Shown here: one piece after another, positions 1 to 6,384 of the stretch
How the letters are laid out: each line of letters starts with the position of its first letter
Position numbering within the stretch: position 1 is the first letter of the stretch
Origin: RPQK01 sp041946865
GTDB lineage: Bacteria > Acidobacteriota > UBA6911 > RPQK01
Assembly: GCA_041946865.1 (NCBI GenBank)
Contig: JBHGBF010000165.1
Location: forward strand, 1-12,718
Direction: 5' to 3'
Length of the DNA: 12,718 nucleotides
Translations under genes and position numbers: made by a program
Notes under the pieces: model-generated
Database searches by the model: none
What the model saw: only the letters and a program-made list of their open reading frames with translations
Told to the model about the DNA's origin: nothing

Positions 1-79
1 AAAGCACCGGCCTCTCTCCTCGTTGCTGCCACACTCCGAACAAAAAACTGAGCGGTTACTTCGTGATGCTACGCTTCGG

Positions 80-108
80 TTTCCACTCCCCTCCAGTTCT
101 GCTACCAT
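80..108 (+). promoter_or_regulatory. Candidate sigma-70-like promoter for the radical-SAM operon
   Basis: A TTTCCA box (80-85) and a TACCAT box (103-108) are separated by 17 bases; each matches 4 of 6 consensus positions for the -35 and -10 elements. The predicted start of transcription would be near 115, giving a leader of about 30 bases that contains the purine-rich stretch before the first gene. This rests on pattern only; the match is modest and promoters of non-proteobacterial phyla can differ. The first 144 bases hold no other recognisable gene or repeat. Confidence 0.3.
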
Positions 109-122
109 AAATCGTAACCTCT

Positions 123-131
123 GGGAGGGGG
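123..131 (+). promoter_or_regulatory. Shine-Dalgarno-like stretch of the first radical-SAM gene
   Basis: A GGGAGGGGG run lies 13 bases before the ATG at 145. The spacing is longer than usual, but no in-frame start lies closer to it, and the encoded protein begins with a sensible basic N-terminus, so the ATG is kept. Confidence 0.4.
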
Positions 132-144
132 AAAGTTCGGATTC

Positions 145-1161
145 ATGAAACTATCCCGTGTCCGCAACCGTTGGCGGCTCCTGTCGAGTTATTTGGCAGG
201 GCGAGTCGACGTGGCGGCTCTTCCCATAACCCTCATTGTCGAGAATACGGCCAGGTGTAACCTCAAGTGCCCGATGTGTCCGCGGGAGTTCGGCTACTAT
301 CCGCCGGAGGACTTTGATTTTCATCTGTTCAAGCACATTGTCGACGAGATTCGCCACCAGACCGAGCTGATTTTCCCGTGGGGCGGCGGGGAACCGCTCA
401 TGAATTCGGATCTGTTCAAGATGATCCGCTACTGCAAAGATGCGGACATTTACACAGTCGTCTCCACCAATGCGACTTTGCTGAACCAGGAACGCAGCCT
501 CCGGCTCCTCGAATCCGGTCTCGATCACCTGATCATCGCCTTTGACGGGACCACACCCGAGGTCTACGAGAAGTACCGCAAGGGAGCGAAGTTCGAAAAG
601 GTACGGGCCAATATCCTGCGTTTCCTCGAGATCAAGAAGCAGGAGAAATCGAATCTCTTCGTGGTGCTCCAGATGGTCCGGCTGCCGGACAACAAACACC
701 AGGTGAAAGATTTCCAGAAGATGTGGGCGATCGAAGGTGTCGATGAAGTCCGGATCAAGGAAGACGAGATCGTCATCCCGGGCGTGGCGTTGGAAGAGCG
801 CCTCAATCACGATCGCAAGCGCCACCCTTGTTTTCTGCTCTGGCAAGGCCCGGCGACGATCAACTACAAGGGCGATTTCTTCCCGTGCTGCTACACCTGG
901 CAATCCGAGCCTTTCGGCAATGTCCGTGACAGCTCAGTTTACGATCTCTGGAATTCTGAGAAAATGCAGAAGATCCGGGAGGCTCACCTGACCGGCGACT
1001 TGAGCCAGTACCCGGATTGCCGGAATTGCCACGCGGCCAATCCCCGGTTACCGGTCATCCTGGGAAGTTTCCTCGTGGACTTTCACAAATTACGCCAGTG
1101 GATACCGAAAATGGAGAAGATGGCGATCTTCTACAAGGTGCCGCTGTTTCGAGATAGATAA
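145..1161 (+). CDS. Radical SAM protein with SPASM-like C-terminal domain (first copy)
   Basis: This 338-residue protein has the radical-SAM cluster motif CxxxCxxC at C38/C42/C45, preceded by a beta strand (VENTARCNLKC). A GGGEP motif at 80-84 is the usual SAM-amino-group contact. The C-terminal part has five further cysteines, C229, C248, C249, C292 and C295, in the C-x18-CC-x42-CxxC arrangement of shortened SPASM domains, followed by a basic/hydrophobic tail. The family uses a reduced 4Fe-4S cluster to cleave SAM to a 5'-deoxyadenosyl radical; the auxiliary cluster usually positions substrate or passes electrons. Substrates of SPASM proteins range from peptides to sugars and cannot be read here. 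No precursor-peptide gene is visible next to it, so a small-molecule, sugar or lipid substrate is as likely as a RiPP role. It is probably first in a four-gene operon, with 32 bases to the next gene. The family call is solid; the function is unknown. Confidence 0.92.
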   Translation: MKLSRVRNRWRLLSSYLAGRVDVAALPITLIVENTARCNLKCPMCPREFGYYPPEDFDFHLFKHIVDEIRHQTELIFPWGGGEPLMNSDLFKMIRYCKDADIYTVVSTNATLLNQERSLRLLESGLDHLIIAFDGTTPEVYEKYRKGAKFEKVRANILRFLEIKKQEKSNLFVVLQMVRLPDNKHQVKDFQKMWAIEGVDEVRIKEDEIVIPGVALEERLNHDRKRHPCFLLWQGPATINYKGDFFPCCYTWQSEPFGNVRDSSVYDLWNSEKMQKIREAHLTGDLSQYPDCRNCHAANPRLPVILGSFLVDFHKLRQWIPKMEKMAIFYKVPLFRDR

Positions 1162-1167
1162 GGGAGA

Positions 1168-1193
1168 GCCAAGGGATCGCGCGATCCGTTGGC
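1168..1193. repeat. Intergenic 26-bp imperfect palindrome (element 1)
   Basis: The gap between the first and second radical-SAM genes contains a 26-base inverted repeat with a single mismatched pair. Its core, at 1175-1186, is the perfect 12-bp palindrome GATCGCGCGATC, and its outer arms are GCCAA and TTGGC. The same core recurs in the next gap at 2639-2650. In RNA it would form a strong hairpin directly ahead of the downstream start codon; as DNA it could be a dimeric protein site. There is no T-run after it, so it is not a standard intrinsic terminator. Confidence 0.6.
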
Positions 1194-2621
1194 GTGGAAC
1201 ACATGAACATCCTCCTGATTCGAGCCAGGCCGACGTTCATGGACATGATCGTCGGCATCCCGATAGGGTTGGTTTACATCGCGCCCATAGCCGAAAAGCG
1301 CGGGCATCATGTCGAGATCCTCGACCTGGCGCTGGAAGCTGATCCGTACCCGGTCCTGCTGGCCAAACTGCGCGAGCGGAAGTGGGATCTGGCGGGGCTG
1401 AGCTGCATGACACCCGAGTTCGAAGGGGCCGAGATCGCTGCCCGGCAGATCAAGGGATTCGATCCTGCCCTGCCGATCATTTTCGGCGGACAGCACCCGA
1501 CTATCGTGCCGGAACAGGCCGTTTCTCAGGAATTCTGCGATTTCGTCTGCATCGGAGAAGGGGAGGAGACGTTCGGCCATTTCCTGGACGTCTGGTCCTC
1601 GAATCAGGATCTGGCCCAGGTTCCGGGACTTGCTTTTAAAGACGGGTCGGGACAGCCGCACCGTAACCAGCCCCGAGCCAGTATTCAGGATGTGGACTCC
1701 ATTCCCATTCCCGCCTATCACCTGCTCGACATGGACCGGTACGCCGAAGCCGACTCGGCCCGTTACACGCCCAAATACAAGCGCGCGACGCAGATTTTTA
1801 CAAGTCGCGGCTGCCCCTGGCATTGCACCTATTGCCACGATCTTTTCGGAAAGCGATTCCGTGCTCGCAGTCCCGAAAATGTGCTCGCGGAGATGAGGCT
1901 GCTTTACGACACGTACGGAATCCAGGAGTTCATGATCGAGGACGACATCTTTAACTTTGACATGGATCGGGCCAAGAAGATCTGTGACTTGATCGTCGAG
2001 TCGGGGATGAGAGTCGCCTTGCAGTTCGGCAATGGGATCAGGCTCGAACGCATTGACGAGGAGCTCGTGCGCAAGCTGGCCGCTGCCGGCACGCATCACG
2101 TGTCGATCGCCATTGAGTCGGCAAGCCCGCGCATCCAGAGCCTGAGCCGGAAGAACCTGAAACTCCCCATGGTCAACGACGTGGTCGGCTGGACCCGCAA
2201 ATACGGCATCAATACCCTCGGGTTCTTCATGATCGGCTTTCCGGGCGAGACAATCGAGGAAATCAAGATGACCATCCGCTTTGCCTGCGAGACGCAGCTC
2301 GACGAGGCGCTCTTCAGTATCGTGATCCCTTACGCAGGCACTGAAATACGCAGCCAGGTGATCCGCATGGGCATGTACGACGAGGCCGCGGAGGTGGATA
2401 ATCTCCGGGGTGTGATCCGGATCGAAACACCCGACTTCGATTTCAAAACGCTCAAGCGCCTGCAGCGCCGGGCGTACATCATGTTCTTCCTGACTCGCTT
2501 TCGGTTTGTCAAAATGCTACCGAAACTGTTCAGTCTTAAATCGAGCAAGCGGTACCTGAGGGCGATCGAGAGGAACTTTCTGCCCGAAGCGCTGGTCGGG
2601 CCAAACACGCGGGCCAATTAG
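1194..2621 (+). CDS. B12-binding-domain radical SAM protein (first copy)
   Basis: This 475-residue protein has the two-domain layout of class B radical-SAM enzymes. Residues 4-130 look like a cobalamin-binding Rossmann domain (NILLIRARP start, IFGGQHPT at 96-103, IGEGEETF at 120-127), with no DxHxxG motif, as is common in this class. The radical-SAM domain follows, with SRGCPWHCTYC giving C207/C211/C214, then IEDDIF (248-253), IAIESASP and GFFMIGFPGET (343-352). Relatives include BchE-, HpnP- and methyltransferase-type enzymes that methylate or rearrange unactivated carbons. The C-terminal 60 residues are basic and hydrophobic, suggesting membrane contact. The start is GTG at 1194 or, three codons later, ATG at 1203; neither has a clear ribosome binding site, and the palindrome occupies the usual position. 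It lies between two SPASM-type genes on the same strand. Family assignment is firm; methyltransferase activity is only an inference. Confidence 0.92.
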   Translation: MEHMNILLIRARPTFMDMIVGIPIGLVYIAPIAEKRGHHVEILDLALEADPYPVLLAKLRERKWDLAGLSCMTPEFEGAEIAARQIKGFDPALPIIFGGQHPTIVPEQAVSQEFCDFVCIGEGEETFGHFLDVWSSNQDLAQVPGLAFKDGSGQPHRNQPRASIQDVDSIPIPAYHLLDMDRYAEADSARYTPKYKRATQIFTSRGCPWHCTYCHDLFGKRFRARSPENVLAEMRLLYDTYGIQEFMIEDDIFNFDMDRAKKICDLIVESGMRVALQFGNGIRLERIDEELVRKLAAAGTHHVSIAIESASPRIQSLSRKNLKLPMVNDVVGWTRKYGINTLGFFMIGFPGETIEEIKMTIRFACETQLDEALFSIVIPYAGTEIRSQVIRMGMYDEAAEVDNLRGVIRIETPDFDFKTLKRLQRRAYIMFFLTRFRFVKMLPKLFSLKSSKRYLRAIERNFLPEALVGPNTRAN

Positions 2622-2622
2622 A

Positions 2623-2672
2623 GCCAACGGATGGTACAGATCGCGCGATCAGGCTCGCGCGAGTAGATCCGT
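2623..2672. repeat. Intergenic compound palindrome (element 2)
   Basis: The 65-base gap between the second and third radical-SAM genes holds GATCGCGCGATC (2639-2650, identical to the core of element 1) and a second perfect palindrome, CTCGCGCGAG (2654-2663). These are enclosed by complementary outer arms ACGGAT (2627-2632) and ATCCGT (2667-2672). GCCAACGGAT at 2623-2632 is also the exact reverse complement of the right arm of element 1 (1184-1193). The RNA could fold as an outer stem with two inner hairpins. Its function is unknown; a regulatory RNA structure, mRNA-stability element or small interspersed repeat are all possible. Confidence 0.55.
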
Positions 2673-2686
2673 CAGCCGGCAGCTTT

Positions 2687-3646
2687 GTGATTATGTACTC
2701 GTACCCCGATTTTCCGGATCAGGTTTATATCGAGCTGACGAACGCGTGCAACGCGCGCTGCAAGATCTGCGCCACGCCTTCAATGAAGCGCAAGCGCGCC
2801 ATTATGTCTCTTGACCTGTTCCGGAAAGTCGTGGATGAATGCGCCCGGCATCGAGCCCGCCGCATCCTGCCGTTTCTGCACGGCGAGACTCTCCTCGTGC
2901 CCGGGGTCCTCGACTATTTCCGCTATATCCGCAAAACTTCCCCCGGCAGCCATCTGAACTTGACTACAAACGGGTCGCGGCTCGATTCCGAGATCACGGA
3001 GACCATAGTGCAGGAGGATCTCCTCGACAGCGTGATCGTGTCGGTCGACGGCGCCGACAAACAGACGTTCGAGGGCATCCGCCTCGGCCTTGATTTTGAC
3101 CGGGTTCGGAATAATGTTCTTCACCTGATCCAGCGGCGCAACGAGCTGGGGAAGCAGACGCCCAAGGTGTCGGTCGCGATGGTCACGGTGGAAGAGAACA
3201 AGCATTGTCGAAAACAGTTCGAGGAGGTGTGGCGGGCGGCTGACGAAGTGCGCTTTTCGGTTTATTTTAATTGGGCCGGAAAGCTGGATAATGGCGGCCG
3301 GACGCCTCACAAGGTAAACTTCTGCGAGCGGATCTACCATTACATCACGATTCTGGCGGACGGGCGGGTGGCCCTGTGCTGTTTTGACTCGGAGGCGGCG
3401 TACGCCGTCGGGGACCTCAACCGGCAGACGATCCACGAGGTCTGGCATTCGGCGGCGTTCAACGAGAAACGGGCCTGGTTGTACGAGAGGAATTTCGATC
3501 GGCTCAGGATCTGCGGCCAATGTGATTACATCAACCACCCCGCCTGGACGGCTCCGCTGGTCCGCATTCGCCCGTACGTCCAACGGACGCTGCCGCAGTT
3601 GAGCACCGCAGCCGATCGGCTGTACAAGAAGTGGCTGATGCGGTAA
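2687..3646 (+). CDS. Radical SAM protein with SPASM-like C-terminal domain (second copy)
   Basis: This 319-residue protein is of the same type as the first gene of the block but clearly diverged. The cluster motif is at C21/C25/C28 (NACNARCKIC). The SAM-contact motif reads HGET (65-68) in place of GGEP. A strand ending VSVDGADKQT (118-127) matches IAFDGTTPEV of the first copy. The C-terminal cysteines C213, C231, C232, C276 and C279 repeat the pattern of the first copy almost exactly, consistent with one auxiliary 4Fe-4S cluster. The start could be GTG at 2687 or ATG at 2693 (two codons later); no strong ribosome binding site favours either. A basic C-terminal tail follows the last CxxC. It is 30 bases ahead of the second B12-type gene, so the two probably act together. 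The substrate cannot be deduced. Confidence 0.9.
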   Translation: MIMYSYPDFPDQVYIELTNACNARCKICATPSMKRKRAIMSLDLFRKVVDECARHRARRILPFLHGETLLVPGVLDYFRYIRKTSPGSHLNLTTNGSRLDSEITETIVQEDLLDSVIVSVDGADKQTFEGIRLGLDFDRVRNNVLHLIQRRNELGKQTPKVSVAMVTVEENKHCRKQFEEVWRAADEVRFSVYFNWAGKLDNGGRTPHKVNFCERIYHYITILADGRVALCCFDSEAAYAVGDLNRQTIHEVWHSAAFNEKRAWLYERNFDRLRICGQCDYINHPAWTAPLVRIRPYVQRTLPQLSTAADRLYKKWLMR

Positions 3647-3676
3647 GGACGTGGAGAAACCGAAAAAGGAACCAAC

Positions 3677-5242
3677 ATGGATTATCCGTGGCAACGCCCC
3701 AAGCAAGACGACCTCGGGAAAATCCTGCTCATCTACCCGATTACCGGGATGGATGTCTTCGGAATAAACGTGGGACTGCCTCTTTCCTGCCTCTACCTCG
3801 GCACGGTTCTGACACGGATCGGTTACCGGGTGGAGATTCTGGACGAGCGCCTCACACAGACCTTTGATCGGGACGTGGCCGCTTCGATTGCCCGGGAAAA
3901 GCCGATATTTGTCGGCATATCAAGCATGACAGGCATTCAGATCCGCGGCGGGCTCAAGGCGGCGCGGGCCGTCCGTAACGCCGATCCCGCCTTGCCGATT
4001 GTCTGGGGAGGCGTTCATCCGACTCTCTGTCCGGATTCGACGTCGAAGGACAGTCTGTGCGATATCGTGGTCCTTGGCGAAGGCGAGATCACGGTCATCG
4101 ATCTGGCTGACTGTCTGCGCCAGGGTGGAGATCTGAACGCCGTCCAGGGGATCGGCTTCAAGCGCGACGGCCGCCTCGTCTTTACCGAGAAGCGGCCGAT
4201 GATCGAGGATCTGGATGTGATTCCTCGACCCGACTACGATCTGATCCGGATGGAGCGCTACTTTACACGGGCCCCGTCGACCAACGAGGCGCAGCTTCAG
4301 ATCGTGACCAGCCGCGGCTGCCCGTTTGACTGCGAGTTTTGCTACAACCTCAAGTTCAACGAGCGGCGCTTCCGCTATCACTCGGCCGAACGGACCGTCT
4401 CCGACATCCTGTACCTGCAGGAACGCTTTGGCGTCAACGCGATCTTTATCGAAGATGACTACTTCTTCGGTAATCCGGGCCGGGTCAACAGGATTTGCGA
4501 CCTCTTGATCGAGCGGAATTCGAAGCTCCTGATCCAGGTCCCCTGCCGTATCGATTACTTGTACCGGCAGAACGATGAGATGCTGGCGAAGCTCTACCGG
4601 GCGGGCTTCAAGGAGCTTTGGATCGGGGTGGAATCGGGGTCCGAGAGCCGGCTGAAGGAGATCATGAAGCGGATGACTCTGAAGCAGGTGCTCGAGGTTA
4701 ACGAAATGCTCGCACGCTCAGACGTCTATGTGAAGTACGGCTTCATGGCCGGTTTCCCGAAGGAAGAGCGCCGGGAGACGCTGGAAACGGTCGACTTCAT
4801 GTTCAAGCTCCTCTCTTCCAACCCGCATGCCGGCGTGGCGCCAGTCGCGGTCTACACACCATACCCGGGGACGACACTCTACGACAAAACCAGGCTGATG
4901 TACGGCGTTCAGTTCCCGGAGACGCTGGAAGGATGGAGCCACTTCCACTTCGGAGAAAACAATAACCCATTCCTTTCGCCGCGGCAAAAGAAGTTCATCA
5001 GCAAGATCAACGTCATGAGCCGGTTCTTTGAAAAGCGTGCATTTGAACGCTTTTGCGATAACCGGTTCAAGCCGCTGCTGATGCTGGTCTATTCGGTCTA
5101 TTACCGGTATTTGAGACTCCGGCTGCGCTGGCGGTTCTTCGAGCTGATGCCGGAAATCCCGCTGATCCGGCTGCTGGAACGCCAGTACGTCAAAGCCTTC
5201 CATCGCGCCCAGCTGTCGAAGGCGGAAAAAACGACGGGGTGA
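3677..5242 (+). CDS. B12-binding-domain radical SAM protein (second copy)
   Basis: This 521-residue protein has a cobalamin-binding-like N-terminal domain (about 15-145: KILLIYPITG, VWGGVHPT at 109-116, LGEGEITV at 133-140). The radical-SAM domain carries SRGCPFDCEFC with C215/C219/C222, then IEDDYFF (258-264), WIGVESGSESRL (315-326), GFMAGFPKEE (355-364) and TPYPGT (394-399). The layout matches the 475-residue protein upstream, and several motifs (GG-x-HPT, GEGE, IEDD, GF-x-x-GFP) line up, so the two are paralogues or members of one subfamily. The C-terminal extension (about 445-521) is rich in Arg, Tyr, Leu and Phe and could bind membrane. ATG at 3677 follows AAGGA with six bases between, a good ribosome binding site. 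The coding region ends in a short repeat shared with the converging epimerase gene. Known relatives methylate or rearrange carbon skeletons; the activity here is inferred only from the family. Confidence 0.93.
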   Translation: MDYPWQRPKQDDLGKILLIYPITGMDVFGINVGLPLSCLYLGTVLTRIGYRVEILDERLTQTFDRDVAASIAREKPIFVGISSMTGIQIRGGLKAARAVRNADPALPIVWGGVHPTLCPDSTSKDSLCDIVVLGEGEITVIDLADCLRQGGDLNAVQGIGFKRDGRLVFTEKRPMIEDLDVIPRPDYDLIRMERYFTRAPSTNEAQLQIVTSRGCPFDCEFCYNLKFNERRFRYHSAERTVSDILYLQERFGVNAIFIEDDYFFGNPGRVNRICDLLIERNSKLLIQVPCRIDYLYRQNDEMLAKLYRAGFKELWIGVESGSESRLKEIMKRMTLKQVLEVNEMLARSDVYVKYGFMAGFPKEERRETLETVDFMFKLLSSNPHAGVAPVAVYTPYPGTTLYDKTRLMYGVQFPETLEGWSHFHFGENNNPFLSPRQKKFISKINVMSRFFEKRAFERFCDNRFKPLLMLVYSVYYRYLRLRLRWRFFELMPEIPLIRLLERQYVKAFHRAQLSKAEKTTG

Positions 5243-5278
5243 CAAGGTGTCACTCTCTCACCCTGTCACCTTGTCACC
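5226..5278 (-). terminator. Stem-loop at convergent gene ends, candidate terminator
   Basis: A perfect 12-bp inverted repeat, GGTGACAAGGTG (5238-5249) and CACCTTGTCACC (5267-5278), is separated by a 17-base loop. Read on the minus strand, the stem is followed within seven bases by six T residues (the A-run at 5226-5231), which suits an intrinsic terminator for the epimerase gene. On the plus strand there is no matching T-run, so any termination of the radical-SAM operon would depend on the hairpin alone. The stem overlaps the last codons of both genes. Confidence 0.45.
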
Positions 5279-5280
5279 TT
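5237..5280. repeat. Short CACCTTGT-type tandem and inverted repeat
   Basis: The right half holds consecutive eight-base units reading CACCCTGT, CACCTTGT and CACCTTGG (from 5259); the left half holds the inverse of the same unit. The repeat supplies the last codons and stop of the minus-strand epimerase (GDKVTG end) and touches the stop of the plus-strand radical-SAM gene. Similar octameric repeats are, to my recollection, frequent between genes in some soil bacteria, but this was not checked. Confidence 0.5.
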
Positions 5281-6301
5281 GGAATATCGCCCGATTCTCG
5301 CGCACCCAATGGATCAGGCTGGCTATGCCTTCACGGGGGAGGACCTTCGGGGTCCAGCCAAGGCATTCCTTGGCCTTCGCGATGTCGCAGACGAAGTAAC
5401 TCAGGTCGCCGTGACGGGCGGGCTGGAAATTCACCCTCGGCCGTTTCCCTTCAATCTCCTCGATGATGTCAATGCATTCCAGGAGAGAAATGGCCGTCGC
5501 CGAACCGCCTCCGATGTTGTAAATCCCGGGCTCGCGGCTGCGGTAGAAGGCATCAAAAGCCTTGCACACGTCGGTGGCGTAGATGACATCGCGCACCTGT
5601 TTGCCGGTCCCGAAGATCGTAATAGGCCAGTCAAGGACGGCGCGGATGGAGAAATTAGCCACCCAGCCATGGTCTTCGCCGCCGAACTGGCGTGTCCCGT
5701 AAATCCCCGTCAACCTGAAGCTCGCTGCCTGGACCCCGTAGGTATCGATGTAGACTTTGACGTAGTTGTCTCCGGCGGCCTTTGAAGCATGTAGTGGTGT
5801 AATCGTGCCTTCCAGCGTCGGCAGGTTCTCGTCGATTTCTTCCGGCTCACGAAGATAGCGCTTCTCACCTTCCACCAGGTCTTCGTTAATCCGGTTGCCG
5901 TATACATGGACCGTGGCGCATGACGCGACCGGGATCTGTAGCTTGCGTGCCGTCTCGAGCACATTGAAAGTGCCCATGACATTCGTTGTGATGTCCAGCC
6001 GCGGATCCTCCCAGCCGATCGTCATCGCCGGCTGTGCCGCGGTGTGAACGATGTAATCGCAGCCCTGGGCGTAATCGAGCAACTGCTCTGCGTCCCGGAC
6101 ATCTGCGCGAGCGATCTGCACTCCGAGTCCAGCCAGATAATCGGAGTTGAAGTTGCGGGCTGCTTCGGCGGCAAAGCCGGTGCGATTCAGCTCGTGTTTA
6201 GTCAAACTGTCGTAGGCGATGACTTCCCAGCCCTGTTGTCGATAGAACTCGCAAACGTGAGAGCCGAGGAATCCACACCCTCCTGTCACCAGAGCTTTCA
6301 T
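5258..6301 (-). CDS. NAD-dependent epimerase/dehydratase (extended SDR), CDP-paratose 2-epimerase-like
   Basis: This 347-residue extended short-chain dehydrogenase starts with the nucleotide-binding motif TGGCGFLGS (6-14) and has D31 at the end of the second strand, typical of NAD binding. The segment YGTRQFGGEDHGWV (201-214), then GKQVRDVIYATDV (233-245), YNIGGG (261-266) and GWTPKV (315-320), resembles CDP-paratose 2-epimerase (tyvelose epimerase), which inverts a hydroxyl on a CDP-dideoxyhexose. The YxxxK region reads TPLHASK (168-174), so the lysine is present but the usual tyrosine position is leucine. The ATG at 6301 is preferred over an upstream in-frame ATG at 6331 because a GAGAGG box lies six bases before it and the protein then begins directly at the Rossmann strand. 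It would act in the cytoplasm on a nucleotide sugar; the exact sugar is unproven. It is the last gene of the minus block. Confidence 0.88.
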   Translation of the reverse strand: MKALVTGGCGFLGSHVCEFYRQQGWEVIAYDSLTKHELNRTGFAAEAARNFNSDYLAGLGVQIARADVRDAEQLLDYAQGCDYIVHTAAQPAMTIGWEDPRLDITTNVMGTFNVLETARKLQIPVASCATVHVYGNRINEDLVEGEKRYLREPEEIDENLPTLEGTITPLHASKAAGDNYVKVYIDTYGVQAASFRLTGIYGTRQFGGEDHGWVANFSIRAVLDWPITIFGTGKQVRDVIYATDVCKAFDAFYRSREPGIYNIGGGSATAISLLECIDIIEEIEGKRPRVNFQPARHGDLSYFVCDIAKAKECLGWTPKVLPREGIASLIHWVRENRAIFQGDKVTG

Positions 6302-6307
6302 TTGAAT

Positions 6308-6313
6308 CCTCTC
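6308..6313 (-). promoter_or_regulatory. Ribosome binding site deciding the epimerase start
   Basis: On the minus strand this reads GAGAGG, six bases before the ATG at 6301. It favours that start over the in-frame ATG at 6331. Confidence 0.6.
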
Positions 6314-6330
6314 AGGCCTGCTTTGCTGCA

Positions 6331-6359
6331 ATTAGATGTAACCCGAACCGGACTCCCAA
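6331..6359 (-). promoter_or_regulatory. Candidate promoter for the epimerase gene
   Basis: On the minus strand TTGGGA (6359-6354, 4 of 6 matches to a -35 box) and TCTAAT (6336-6331, 5 of 6 matches to a -10 box) are exactly 17 bases apart. Transcription would begin near 6325, giving a leader of about 24 bases with the GAGAGG ribosome binding site in it. The 83-base gap to the upstream membrane-protein gene is the largest inside the minus block, which fits a separate promoter here. Confidence 0.4.
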
Positions 6360-6384
6360 CCGGGGAGAGCATCCGGGTCGTGAG

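Noticed and set aside
151..903. A 250-codon open frame on the minus strand
   Set aside because: It is opposite the first SPASM gene, has no motif, and its composition is what a mirrored coding frame gives.
1131..2099. A 322-codon open frame on the minus strand
   Set aside because: It lies opposite the first B12-type gene, whose frame has the CxxxCxxC and domain motifs; the minus frame shows no recognisable motif and is a by-product of GC-rich codon use.
145..3646. RiPP maturation system with a precursor peptide
   Set aside because: SPASM proteins often modify peptides, but no short peptide gene with a plausible core was found in the gaps, and the neighbours suit glycan or lipid chemistry better.
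2780..3706. A 308-codon open frame on the minus strand
   Set aside because: It is opposite the second SPASM gene and has no family motif; treated as a shadow.
5258..6301. Assigning the gene symbol rfbE or tyv to the epimerase
   Set aside because: The resemblance to CDP-paratose 2-epimerase is clear in motifs, but the catalytic Tyr position differs and no CDP-dideoxyhexose pathway genes are nearby.
6350..6367. CTCCC/GGGAG arms as a terminator after the membrane-protein gene
   Set aside because: The stem is short, has no T-run on the minus strand, and overlaps the better-supported -35 box.
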